A DNA stretch of 32,500 nucleotides from Prorocentrum cordatum (GCA_963575745.1 CAUYUJ010019288.1:12501-45000), one strand, 5' to 3'. Shown: positions 1-7,208, counted from the first letter of the stretch. Notes: a model not told the origin generated them from the sequence alone. Translations and numbers: made by a program.

Positions 1-240
1 AGCACTCCCCCGCCGCGTGGGCGACATTTGCTCTGCGCTCGTCGTCGCCGTCGTCGTCGTCGTGATGGCGCGGGCATCGCGTACTAATTTTACACGGCGC
101 CCGCACAGCACTCCCCTTGGACATCTCTCTTTTCCGTTGCGCCTGCCTGTCACCACCCGCAACCCCCGAGCGTGATTGATTCAGTTGTTCTTCCTCTTCC
201 TTCTCCTCCTGGGGAGTCACCCTTCCACTATTCTAGACGC
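1..240. other. Unassigned sequence with short CGT repeats
   Basis: No gene is visible here. The stretch contains a short CGT/CGTCGC trinucleotide run near 38-63 and otherwise unique-looking GC-rich DNA, with a pyrimidine-rich segment at about 186-215. Nothing in it supports a promoter or RNA gene call. Confidence 0.4.
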
Positions 241-482
241 TTCGCGTAACCCCACCAGCGGCCCCTGCCTTTTCCGCACGACTTTCTGACGCCGCGCGGA
301 TGTCCGCTCGCGGTCGCGATCAAAAAAGTAACCCCACCAGCTGGCGCACCTTCTCTGAGCGTCAGCGAGGCTCGCCTCCTGTTTGTCTCTCCTTCCGCTG
401 TTCTCGCGGTGTTCCTCTCCCTCTCTCTGTTTGCGCAATTTAGGCCGTAGTTTGTTTGTTGCGCCTTTCGGACGGCGTTCGG
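241..482. repeat. Copy of the CCCCACCAG tandem-repeat family
   Basis: This segment repeats the core GATCAAAAAAGTAACCCCAC followed by CAGC (about 317-341) and has the same flanking order as three or four units at 30860-31465: a CGAGGC/CGCCTCCTGT segment, a CTCCTTCCGCTGT segment, a TGCGCAATT segment and GACGGCGTTCGG. The identity is imperfect but collinear over more than 150 bp. It is a dispersed or satellite-like repeat. Weak open frames exist on the minus strand, but they follow the repeat and show no recognisable domain. Confidence 0.6.
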
Positions 483-489
483 CATTTCG

Positions 490-600
490 CAGGAGGAGGA
501 GGAGGAGGGGCAGGGGGAGGAGGGAGGAGCAAAGACGGGGAATAGGCGGATGAGGAGAAGAAGGAGTAGGAGGACTAGGAGGAGGAGAAGGAGAACGGCG
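490..600. repeat. GGA-rich microsatellite
   Basis: An imperfect GGA/AGG tract. It directly precedes a GGCCTCTTGG array, and the same order (GGA tract, then GGCGAGC-AGAAGGCCAGAGGCC, then array) is seen at 17240-17400, so the tract seems to belong to a composite repeat rather than being independent. Confidence 0.75.
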
Positions 601-607
601 AGCATGA

Positions 608-1095
608 AGGCCAGAGGCCTTTTGGATGCCTCTCGGAGTCTATTCGGATATCTGTCGAGAGTTTCTTGAAGTCACCTTTGGGCGTCTTGGGTGTCTTTTG
701 CCAGTGCAGGGGGGCTCTTGGGGCATCGTGGGTCCCTCCGGGGGGCCTCTTGGAGGTCTCTTGAGAGCTCTTGCGGGCATCTTGGGGGCCTCACAGGGGC
801 CTCCTGGGCACCTCTTGGGCCAGTCTTGAGGCTCCCTTGGGAACCTCGGGGGCCATCTTGGAGGAGACCGATCAAAGGAGGCGCCGTACTCAATTAGCGT
901 TGCTCCCCCCAGAGGCCAAAATGTGGCCACGAATGATTTGGGCCTTCTCACCGAGGCCATCTCGGACACTTCAATCCGTCCAAGTCTAGGGGGAGGGGGG
1001 AGGGGGAGGGGCAAGCCCCTCGCCGAACGGGACGAAGGGGGTTGGAAGAGGAAAATCTCTAAACCACTCACGCCCTAAAGGGCTGGTAGGGTTCC
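608..1095. repeat. GGCCTCTTGG array, copy 1, with conserved tail
   Basis: A degenerate array of roughly 10-bp units based on GGCCTCTTGG fills 620-850. It is followed by a conserved module (GCCATCTTGGAGGAGA, then GATCAAAGGAGG, then CCAAAATGTGGCC) and a G-rich tail ending in GGGTTGGAAGAGGAAA at about 1038-1055. The same modules in the same order occur at 17346-17990 and 31665-32345, and parts at 10820-11060. The proteins that can be read through it on either strand reflect the repeat period and are not credible genes. Confidence 0.75.
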
Positions 1096-1149
1096 TCACC
1101 TAGCATGACGCATGCGCTGATTGTCCACTCAGACCCCCGACGTCGCGTG

Positions 1150-1290
1150 TTTTTCAAAACATCGACCCCTGGAGGTCTGGACCCCTTCCCCAGGACCGGT
1201 TTTTCGTCCTGAGTCGCTTTTTGACAGTCCCGAGGCCTGGCGAGGGCCCCTGGAGGCCGAAGATAGCAAAAAACCTCCCGTCGTGATGTT
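1150..1290. repeat. Dispersed repeat with GAGGTCTGGACCCC core
   Basis: The core GAGGTCTGGACCCCTTCCC, then CAGGACCGG and TTTTCGTCC, recurs inverted at about 1685-1725 and again in direct orientation at 2329-2370. Pieces such as the segment with GATGTTTTCACCACGCG at 1285 resemble 3975-4070. This is a dispersed non-coding family; the copies at 1165 and 1700 could pair with each other as a long imperfect inverted repeat. Confidence 0.5.
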
Positions 1291-1523
1291 TTCACCACGC
1301 GAAGGAGTCTGGCATGAAGTATGCGCTGTTGCTTTATAGGTTTTCCCCGGATCACCGCGCCTCGCGCGTCCCGGTTCTAGGCCAGAACAGCGGCCCTTCC
1401 CAAGCGGGGCGGCGCGAGGGCGCAACGGTGCGAGGTTACCCGCGCGTTGCGCCTCGCGGGGCGCGATGCGCCAAGTTGGGTGCCTTGTCATTTGCTCTTC
1501 GGACCCGGACCCCATCGCGTTGT

Positions 1524-1622
1524 GAAAAAAATCAAACAAACAAACAAACAAACAAAAACAAAAAACAAAAAAAACAACAGCAAAAACAAAAAAAAACAAA
1601 AAAAAAAAAAAAAAAAAAAAAA
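1524..1622. repeat. A-rich tract, about 100 bp (CAAA and poly-A)
   Basis: The tract starts with CAAACAAACAAACAAAC units, passes into CAAAAAAC-type units and ends in about 26 consecutive A. Such a tract in otherwise very GC-rich DNA could be the tail of a retroposed transcript read from the plus strand, but no spliced leader, gene or tRNA-like box is convincing upstream. It may simply be a microsatellite. Confidence 0.7.
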
Positions 1623-1760
1623 CGCCGGGAGGTTTTCATTGTTGTCGCCCTTACCGGGCCCTGGGGCCCGTCGCGCAACGGCCCTGGAGGAAAAGCCGGT
1701 CCCCAGGAAGGGGTCCAGACCTCTGCTGGGGGGCGACGTCGGAGACAATAGCGGCTCTCC

Positions 1761-2112
1761 CGCCCAGCCCAAACCCGCCCAGAGTCGGTCCCCCGGACCC
1801 CTCCCGAGGGTCCGCCTTGCCCCGTGTTCCGAAGCGGGCCCAGCCGAGGCGACAAGAAGCCTCCAAGGAGGCCCAGGAAGGACGCAAGCCGCCAGGGAGG
1901 AGCGCCGTTGTCTCGGCTGGCCCTTCTCGGGGCCCAGCCCAAACCCGCCCAGAGTCGGTCCCCCGGACCCCTCCCAGGGGTCCGCCCTGCCCCGTGTTCC
2001 AAAGCGGGCCCAGCCGAGGCGACGAGAAGCCTCCAAGGAAGGCCCAGGAAGGACGACAGCCGCCGGGGAGAAGCGCCGTTGTCTCGGCTGGCCATTCCTT
2101 CTCGGGGCCCAG
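1761..2112. repeat. Two-copy tandem duplication, 170-bp period
   Basis: The sequence beginning CCCAGCCCAAACCCGCCC at about 1763 recurs about 170 bp later at 1933. The two units are nearly identical through the CGAGGCGAC, GAAGCCTCCAAGGA and GCGCCGTTGTCTCGGCTGGC segments, with a few substitutions and small indels. All frames are open or nearly so because of the GC content; no domain is recognised. Confidence 0.85.
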
Positions 2113-2135
2113 ACGTCCGACGTCGCTATGTTTGA

Positions 2136-2294
2136 GTCGGGCCTGTCCCTCCACAGGGGGAATTTTCAAAAATAGGAATAAAAGATAAAAAAGTCTGGGG
2201 ACGATGCTTTGAATATTGTTTGACCATGTTGAGGCATGTTTTGGCTATTTCTTATGTTTCGTCCAGAATCCCCCTGTAGGAGGGCAGGCCCGAC
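2136..2294. mobile_element. MITE family A, copy 1
   Basis: An element of 159 bp with terminal inverted repeats GTCGGGCCTGTCCCTCCACAG (left) and the complement of GTCGGGCCTGCCCTCCTACAG (right), enclosing an AT-rich core. TTGA directly flanks both ends and is a candidate target-site duplication. Two homologous copies lie at 9532-9683 and 27366-27516; all three share the internal AGTCTGGGGACGAT and TTATGTTTCGTCCA segments. It has no coding capacity, so mobilisation would need a transposase in trans. It is called from structure only. Confidence 0.85.
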
Positions 2295-2408
2295 TTGACG
2301 CTAGTGTCGCCACAGCGTAACTCCCCAGAGGTCTGGACCCCGACCCAGGGACCAGCTTTTCATCCTTGAGCCGCTGTTTCCGGGACTCAACTTGAATCGC
2401 CGCGGTGC

Positions 2409-2666
2409 TTGCTAAGGGGATGGGGGAGTAGAAGTAGATGCTAAAGTGGGTTATACCTGGCCGAACCCAACTTAGAAGTGGGTTACAATTGCCCTATTAT
2501 ATGTGGCTTAGGGTGACGAGGTAACTCCGCTAAGTGGGCTCCGCCCATTTAGCACAGATCTGTGCGCCCGTAAGCCACTTAGGGCACGTGAAACCCCCTT
2601 CAAAGCTGGATTAGGCTGGATAAAACCACTTAAACATTAACTTCTACCCCCCCATCCCCTTAGCAA
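2409..2666. mobile_element. MITE-like element with about 42-bp terminal inverted repeats
   Basis: The ends TTGCTAAGGGGATGGGGG and CCCCCATCCCCTTAGCAA are inverted copies, and the match continues inward to about 42 bp with a handful of mismatches. The 258-bp element is less GC-rich than its surroundings. Internally it carries several AAGTGGG/CCACTT motifs in both orientations and a small hairpin, GCTAAGTGGGC facing GCCCATTTAGC. No target duplication is obvious and no coding frame is present. Confidence 0.85.
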
Positions 2667-2689
2667 CCCCCTCGGCCATCCAAGAAGGG

Positions 2690-2868
2690 ACGCGGGTCAG
2701 TGCAAACGGGAGTCAGCCAGGGCGCCAGATCTTGCAGGATGTTGCAGAGCCAGGGTTGCATTGACCCGGGCTTGCGCGCAGGATCCTGCAGGATCCTGCA
2801 TGAGTTTGCAGAATCCTGCAAAGCCAGACTGACCCGGGTTTGCATTGACCCGGGTCAGTAGAAGCCCA
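2690..2868. repeat. GGATCCTGCA / GACCCGGG repeat, copy 1
   Basis: A block of short repeats built from CAGGATCCTGCA and TTGCATTGACCCGGG motifs, many of them palindromic. A homologous block, opening with the same GTCAGCCAG and closing with TTGACCCGGGTCAG, lies at 28115-28320. It is a dispersed repeat with strong self-pairing potential and no coding signal. Confidence 0.75.
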
Positions 2869-3132
2869 ATGTTTGATTGTTCCAGGGCTTGGTGGTCAAG
2901 AGGGGGCTAGGACGAGGATGATTCCGTTCCAGCGCGATTTGGAACGCTCTCAGAGCGTTCTGGAACGCTCTGAGAAGGCCGCGGCACCCGAGACATCCAA
3001 CAGAGCCGCCGGATCTCAGAGATTCTCGATGCATCCTCACCCGAGGTTATCCTCGTCCTGGCTTCGTCTTAGGTGGGGGCCCTTGTAGGCCGAAACTTGG
3101 CAAAACTTGTCCGCATTGATTCTCCGATCCAG
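2869..3132. other. Unassigned; contains a GGAACGCTCT short repeat
   Basis: No gene is recognised. A short imperfect palindrome made of GGAACGCTCTCAGAGCGTTC is present at about 2941-2960. The end of the stretch (TTCTCCGATCCAG at 3120-3132) looks like a splice acceptor for the exon that follows, so part of this region is probably intron. Confidence 0.4.
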
Positions 3133-3194
3133 GCTCGCACGAAGGGCTCGAGGGGTGGCGCCGGGAGCTGGAGCAGCGCCTCGGCGCGATCCAG
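3133..3194 (+). CDS. Internal exon of a coiled-coil protein gene (exon a)
   Basis: Sixty-two bases read GSHEGLEGWRRELEQRLGAI then Q, charged and leucine-rich, with codons ending mainly in G or C. The exon follows an acceptor-like ATCCAG and ends in phase 0 at ATCCAG, directly joined in frame to exon b at 3700 once the 505-bp inverted-repeat-bearing intron is removed. I do not recognise the family. The call rests on codon bias, plausible splice borders and continuity of a helical, heptad-like protein across the intron. The upstream border is less certain than the downstream one, and further exons upstream have not been found. Confidence 0.55.
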
Positions 3195-3344
3195 GATGAG
3201 CATCGTCTGACCGATCCCCATCCCCACTTGGCCGTGGCTTCTCGGCTCCACCAGCCCACCCACCCCAGGTGGGGGCGAGCCCCGCGAAACCCGAAGGGAA
3301 CAGCATACATCCCCACCTGGGTGGGTGCGCTAGGCGACCAGCGG

Positions 3345-3510
3345 CGACGCCAGCGCGGGCGTTCAAGGTTGAACGCCGCCAGCGACCCAAAATCGGTCGA
3401 TGTTGAACGATCGGCCGTTTAGGAAACGGCCGATCGTTCAAGAATGAATTATCCCCGCGGTGTCAGAGTCCAACACCCAAGTCGGCACGAGCTTGCCGTA
3501 AGTGGCCAAG
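3345..3510. repeat. Dispersed element related to 8925-9117, left-truncated copy
   Basis: The stretch from GCGGGCGTTCAAGGTTGAACGCCGCC to GAGCTTGCCGTAAG is collinear with 8966-9118. Shared landmarks are GAATCGGTC/AAATCGGTC, CGGCCGATCGTTCA, CCCCG(C/T)GGTGTCAG and GGCACGA/GACACGACG. The left terminal inverted repeat seen in the other copy is not recognisable here, so this is a truncated copy lying inside the intron. Confidence 0.65.
3403..3441. repeat. Perfect 18-bp-arm hairpin inside the intron
   Basis: TTGAACGATCGGCCGTTT is followed by the three-base loop AGG and then its exact reverse complement. The related copy at 9003-9060 has lost most of this pairing, so the hairpin is a distinctive state of this copy. 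Confidence 0.9.
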
Positions 3511-3555
3511 GTCACGCCAGTCAAGGGAGGAAGAACCACCCAGACCCGACAATTA

Positions 3556-3616
3556 GCGTTTACCAAACGGCCCTGGGCGTTTACTTAACAGCCCTGCGCG
3601 TTTACTAAACGGCTTC
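3556..3616. repeat. Three tandem 21-bp repeats
   Basis: Three consecutive units of the type GCGTTTACYWAACRGCCCTGS (21, 21 and 19 bp) near the 3' end of the intron. They do not code for anything recognisable. Confidence 0.8.
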
Positions 3617-3699
3617 GCGTGTCGGGGTGATTATTGTGGGGGTGGATTTTCTTCCCTCTAGCCAGTGGGGATGGGTATCGGCTCAGCGATGCTCACCAG

Positions 3700-3858
3700 G
3701 AGCAAACGGTGGAGCTGGCGGCCACGCGGGCACGGCTCGAGGCGCGCTCGGCCCTGGAGGGCGAGCAGCGCGTGTTCGCGGCCCTGGACGAGCAGCTGCG
3801 GCGGGTGGGCCAGCACCTGGGGCAGCTGAGCCACCGCATCGAGGAGGTCTCGGCAGAG
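3700..3858 (+). CDS. Exon of a coiled-coil protein gene (exon b)
   Basis: The exon encodes 53 residues starting EQTVELAATRARLEARSALE and ending LGQLSHRIEEVSAE. It is rich in Leu, Glu, Arg and Gln with heptad-like spacing, so a coiled coil is expected. Fifty of 53 codons end in G or C, much stronger than neighbouring frames. It follows CACCAG in phase 0, continuing exon a. The 3' border is chosen at AGAG-GCAAAA (a GC donor, phase 0); GAG-GTCTCG twelve bases earlier is a possible alternative. Beyond it the frame runs into a GGA microsatellite. The protein family is not recognised; golgins, SNARE-associated proteins and structural coiled coils are all possible. Confidence 0.6.
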
Positions 3859-3863
3859 GCAAA

Positions 3864-3893
3864 AGGAGGAGGAGGAGGAGGAGGAGGAGGAGC
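3864..3893. repeat. GGA microsatellite
   Basis: About nine GGA units directly after exon b, presumably at the start of the next intron. If translated it would give poly-Gly. Confidence 0.9.
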
Positions 3894-4058
3894 GAGGTGT
3901 TCGGGTGGCTCTGCCTCTTTCTCGACGCTCGAGGAGGAAGACGACGCACGTGGGGGGCCTACCAAGGCGTTCTCGCGTCGAGACAGCATCACGACGGAGG
4001 GCCGTGGGCCAGTTTCGGCCGCCGAGGGACCTCGCCGGGCTCCGGGACCGTCCAAGAG

Positions 4059-4214
4059 CGACTCTCGATGATCCTCAGGACGTGTGTTAGCCCAATGTGT
4101 ATTGACCCCGGTCGGCCGGTGTCGGCCATCGTTATGGCACGTTCGCCCTATTGAAGGGCTTCCATGGACCAGCACACGTTGGTACTAACACACGTTCCGA
4201 GGATCATCGAGACT
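4059..4214. mobile_element. MITE-like inverted-repeat element, about 155 bp
   Basis: The left end CTCTCGATGATCCTCAGGAC, then GTGTGTTAG, is inverted at 4185-4212 (CTAACACACGTTCCGAGGAT, then CATCGAGA). Pairing continues more weakly inward (CCAATGTGT facing ACACGTTGG), giving arms of about 50 bp around a short centre. No coding frame or clear target duplication. Only one copy was found. Confidence 0.75.
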
Positions 4215-4229
4215 CGGGCCGAGAAGCCG

Positions 4230-4422
4230 ATTCCTCCTCCTCCTCTTCCTCCTCCTCCTCCTCCACCTCCTCCTCCTCCTTCTCCTCCTCCTCCCCCTCC
4301 ATCTCCTCCATCTCCTCCTCCTCCTCCTCCTCCTCCTCCTCCTCCTCCTCCTCTCCTCCTCCTCCTCCTCCTCCTCCTCCTCCTCCTCCTCCTCCGAGAG
4401 AGAGAGAGAGAGAGAGAGAGGC
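4230..4422. repeat. TCC array followed by a GA dinucleotide run
   Basis: About 160 bp of nearly pure TCC/CTC triplets (4230-4393) is followed by a GAGA run to about 4420. Open frames of Ser, Pro and Leu on the plus strand and Glu, Gly and Arg on the minus strand are products of the repeat. Confidence 0.95.
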
Positions 4423-4555
4423 ACGGCGTCGGGGGGGGGCCTGAGCCCGTCCCGCATCGCCGCCACGGGCTGCACTATACCATACCCATCGGTCGTTGAA
4501 GGCAGGTATTTTGGGGTGCCCAGCTCCCAATCTGCAGTGGGGGCCCATGCCAAGA

Positions 4556-4793
4556 ATCTAGGCCTCCCAGATGGGGTCCGAGTAGATGGAGTCGGTGGAC
4601 CGCGCCGCATCGACGATGCATCGGCGATGCGGCTCAATGTGGAGCCCGATCTCACGTCGACGTCGCCGATGCATCGCCCACGTCGACGATGCATCGCCAG
4701 TGCATCGCTGCATCGCCGATACATCGCCGATGCCCGCGATGCGGCGCGATCCTCCAACACCATCTACTCCGACCCCATCCAGGAGGCCTCTAA
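4556..4793. mobile_element. Element with 50-bp inverted ends and GATGCATCG palindromic core
   Basis: The left end GGCCTCCCAGATGGGGTCCG, then AGTAGATGG, is inverted at the right end (CCATCTACTCCGACCCCATC, then CAGGAGGCC). The arms extend about 50 bp, into GCGCCGCATCG. The core (4610-4740) is filled with GCATCGCCGATGCATCG-type palindromic units. A related copy with the same type of core and an AGTAGATGGGGTCGG end lies at 7055-7208. It appears to be a MITE-like element with an internal satellite. Confidence 0.75.
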
Positions 4794-5005
4794 AGAAACA
4801 CCAGGGTGCCTTTGGTTTCTTGAGTTTCGATGGTTTTGCGATGGAAGGCGTGACGCTCCCACGCAAAAAAAACGATGGACGGTCTCAGGGTTGGGTTTCT
4901 TGTGGAAGGTTTCTTGTGGATTGGCCCCCACTGTACTTTAGCCACATTCCTACTTCAGGAGTCTAGCGGTTTTCCCTCTTCCCTCCTCTTCAGGAGGCGG
5001 GCGGA

Positions 5006-5176
5006 GACCCAATCTACGGTGAGGGCATTGGTTAAGGAATGTGCCCTGGAGGCTTCAGACCTTGGAGGACTCCTTAGCTGATGAGGGCGGTGGCGATACC
5101 CCTGGCCGGTACACAATTGGAGTTCCACTGGCTTCCAGACCCCGGATTCCTTATCCAAGGCTTCCTTATTCAATGC
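5006..5176. repeat. Dispersed repeat shared with 28760-28930
   Basis: The stretch CTACGGTGAGGGCATTGGTT, then AAGGAATGTGCCCTGGAGG, through CTGATGAGGGCGGTGGCGA, is collinear with 28769-28853. In one frame both copies start similarly (STVRALVKECALEA here, DTVVALVQECAQEG there) but then differ in frame and meet stops. An old coding origin is possible but unproven. Confidence 0.6.
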
Positions 5177-5348
5177 CTCCGCCGTACTTCCAACGCCGTC
5201 CTACTTCATGGTTCTGCCTGCTCTTCTTCCGACCGATGGGCCGTCATGGAGTCCTGGTCGGGACGCGGCCCGGGAGAGGTCCATGGAGTAGCCAATACGA
5301 GCGACGAAAAAAAACGAAAAAAACGGGCTCGATTGCGCGGACAATGTC

Positions 5349-5450
5349 ACGCAAGTTGCCCGCGCAAGGTCGCGCGCGAGCGCCTTCGCTTCCAGTGTGG
5401 CGTGCCGCGCTTGCGCCCCGCGTCAGCCACCGCGCATCAAGTCACGGTGT
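5349..5450. repeat. Dispersed repeat shared with 13615-13710
   Basis: CGCAAGTTGCCCG, GCGCCTTCGCTTC, GCGTGCCGCGCT and GCCACCGCGCA occur in the same order and spacing at 13615-13710. Substitutions are frequent. No function is visible. Confidence 0.6.
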
Positions 5451-5559
5451 CCTCCCGCGTAGGTCCCGTTCCATGTCGTCGCTCCAGATCGTCGCTCATG
5501 CCGGCACTCAGTTGCGCTGCCGCGCGACTCCGCCACCGCGCCCGGGTGGGCGGGGGGGG

Positions 5560-5900
5560 GCGCTTGGGCGGGGGGGGGGGGAGGAGTTGCGAGGCGCCAC
5601 GGAACCCAGGCTGTGTGGGACCACCTCCTGCCCGGCAGGCCAAGAAACGCAGGGCCCCCTGGCCAGAGGAGCGAGCGATCATCTGGGCGGGTCGGCTCGT
5701 CGGGAGGGAGGCCCCGCTGCCTCGCAGAGAAGGATGGGGTCAGGATCAGCCACGCGCAGAGGGGGGCGGGGGGGGGGTGGGGGGGCAGGCCTCTTAGAAG
5801 CACCCCTGCTTCTTAGAAGCAGCGCCTTGTCTACAAGGTAAGGCCGGCGCCTTCTAAGAAGCAGCCTCCTTCTAAAAAGCCTTCCCCCCTCCCCCCCCCC
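5560..5900. repeat. G-run / hairpin / C-run foldback element, copy 1
   Basis: G-rich runs (5561-5580, 5761-5788) precede two inverted segments. The arm CCTCTTAGAAGCACCCCTGC, then TTCTTAGAAGCAGCGCC (5793-5829), faces GGCGCCTTCTAAGAAGCAGC, then CTCCTTCTAAAAAGCC (5847-5882), and C-rich runs follow to 5912. A homologous element with the same G-run, two-arm and C-run order lies at 28335-28480. The outer G and C runs would also pair, extending the foldback. Confidence 0.75.
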
Positions 5901-6099
5901 ACCCCCTTGCGCGCGCCGCCAATAGGAGACACGATCGGATCGTCCGTACACGATCGCGTATGCTGAGTGCGCTTATTACACACGGTCGTGCCCTGTGTCT
6001 GCCCAGTCCCTCCCCCCCATCACGAGACTTGTCTCTCTCCTAATAAGGGGCGAAAGGGCCCGACGCACGCCAACAGCTGCAAGCGCGGTGGCGGACCTC

Positions 6100-6412
6100 G
6101 GAGGAGGAGGAGGAGTGGGGAGGAGGAGTGGGCAGGAGGAAGAGGAGGAGGAGGAGGAGGAGGGAGGTAGATTAAGGAGGAGGATGAGGAGGAGGAGGCG
6201 GGGCAGGGCTTTTGAGGGAGAGGAGTGGGGAGGAGGAGAGTGGAGATGAGATGAGGACGAGGTAGGGGGTTGGGTTCCGGCAGGAGGAGGAAATGAGAAG
6301 AGGAAATGCGAAGGACAATGCGGAAGGAGAAGGATGGGAAGAATATGAGGAGGAGGAAGGAGGAGGAGGAGGAGGAGTTGCAGGAGGCGGAGGAGGAGGG
6401 GGAGGAGGAGGA
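6100..6412. repeat. GGA-rich microsatellite block
   Basis: Imperfect GGA, GAGGA and AGGAAG units. Short non-repeat interruptions occur near 6240-6290 (GATGAGGACGAGG) but carry no gene signal. Confidence 0.9.
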
Positions 6413-6645
6413 GCAGTCTCCTTCCCTCGAGGTCGCGGCGGAGCCGCGCACGGGGGGCTCGCCCGCGGGCGGCAGCGGCGGCCTCGGCGAGGCGCGGGGA
6501 GCCTACGGCCACACGGCTGGCTGAGCCGTGGCCCCGCCGCGCTCCCCACGGCGATACGCCCCGCCGCGGCGGCCCTGCGCGCGCCGACCGGCGCCCGCCC
6601 TGGGCCGCGCGGCCCGTGCATCCGGGCCTCCCAGACCCAGACACG
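6413..6645. other. GC-rich island between GGA arrays
   Basis: A very GC-rich stretch rich in Ala, Gly, Arg and Pro codons in several frames on both strands. All frames have high GC at the third position, so codon bias cannot choose one. It might hide an exon, but none has a recognisable domain. Similar islands lie at 7905-8140 and 8706-8880, each directly bordered by GGA or TCC arrays. Confidence 0.35.
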
Positions 6646-6939
6646 ATCGCGCCGTTAGAAGATCAGGACGGAGGGCGTTTGGCCAATTTCGGCCTCGGGG
6701 GGCCCTCACCGGGCCTCGGGGCCGTCAAAAAACGATTCAGGAGGAGGAACCGGCCCCGAGAGAAAAGGGTCTGGATTTCTGGGGACGCCATCTTGAAAGA
6801 ATCAAAAAAATCAGAACGTCGCATGTCTGGGGATGAGGCCCGAACAGATGGGGACACGTTGGGTCTAGGCCTCCCAGATTGGGACCAAGTTTCGTAAGTT
6901 TTCTGTGGTTTTCGTCTGTTCCTGGAGGTCTTCCAACCT

Positions 6940-7045
6940 CGGAGTGCTCTCCAGGAGCTGCGCCTCATCGAGAGCGTTTCGGGGGTGCCAGAATCGTCCC
7001 GAACGGCCGCTTGAGGCCGAGTTATGCCCCGAAAACCATCCCAGG
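6940..7045. repeat. Dispersed repeat shared with 10185-10285
   Basis: CGGAGTGCTCTCCAGGAGCT, then GCGCCTC, CGAGAGCGTTTCGGG and CCCGAACGGCC correspond in order to GGGGTGCTCTCCAGCGGCTG, then CGCCTC, CGAGGGCGTTCTCGGG and CCCGAAGGGCC at 10188-10253. Both lie upstream of CGATGCATCGCC- or ATCGGCGATG-type palindromes. Confidence 0.65.
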
Positions 7046-7054
7046 CCTCTCAAG

Positions 7055-7208
7055 CAGGGACGAAGTAGATGGGGTCGGACGTTCTCCACGCCGACGTCGC
7101 CGATGCGTCGCCGACGTCGCCGACGTACTGCCGATGCACTTCCGATGCATCGGCGATGCATTGCCGATGCGGCGAGGTACGCCGACACCCTCTACCAGTC
7201 GACCCGCA
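7055..7208. mobile_element. GATGCATCG palindromic-core element, copy 2
   Basis: The left end GAAGTAGATGGGGTCGGAC and the right end CGACACCCTCTACCAGTCGA are imperfect inverted copies. The core has the same CCGATGCATCGGCGATGCAT type of palindromic units as 4556-4793. The outer part of the terminal repeat found in the other copy is missing or displaced (a GGCCTCCCAGATTGGGACC match lies at 6871), so this copy looks rearranged. Confidence 0.6.

Larger units (their letters stand above)
3195..3699 (+). other. Intron with terminal inverted repeats (introner-like), GA-AG borders
   Basis: The 505-bp intron begins GATGAGCATCG and ends GATGCTCACCAG. Its first 33 bases (3195-3227) and the 33 bases at 3665-3697 are imperfect inverted copies (GAT/GGT-GAGCATCG, then CCGAT and CCCATCCCCAC). 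The exon side reads CCAG on the left and the acceptor also reads CCAG. The 5' dinucleotide is GA; non-canonical GC and GA donors are known in dinoflagellates, whereas the opposite repeat reads G-GTGAGC, a canonical donor. Inside are a perfect hairpin (3403-3441), part of a dispersed element (3345-3510) and three 21-bp repeats (3556-3616). Confidence 0.6.

Noticed and set aside
897-935. Reverse-strand resemblance to a spliced leader (GGCCAAAATGTGGCCACG)
   Set aside because: The same position in other copies of the GGCCTCTTGG composite varies (CCCAAATGTGGCC, CCCAAATGCGGC), so the similarity is an accident of that repeat.
1296-1523. tRNA gene or tRNA-derived SINE body
   Set aside because: A GGTTCTAGGCC resembles a B box but has a mismatch at a key position and no matching A box or cloverleaf could be drawn.
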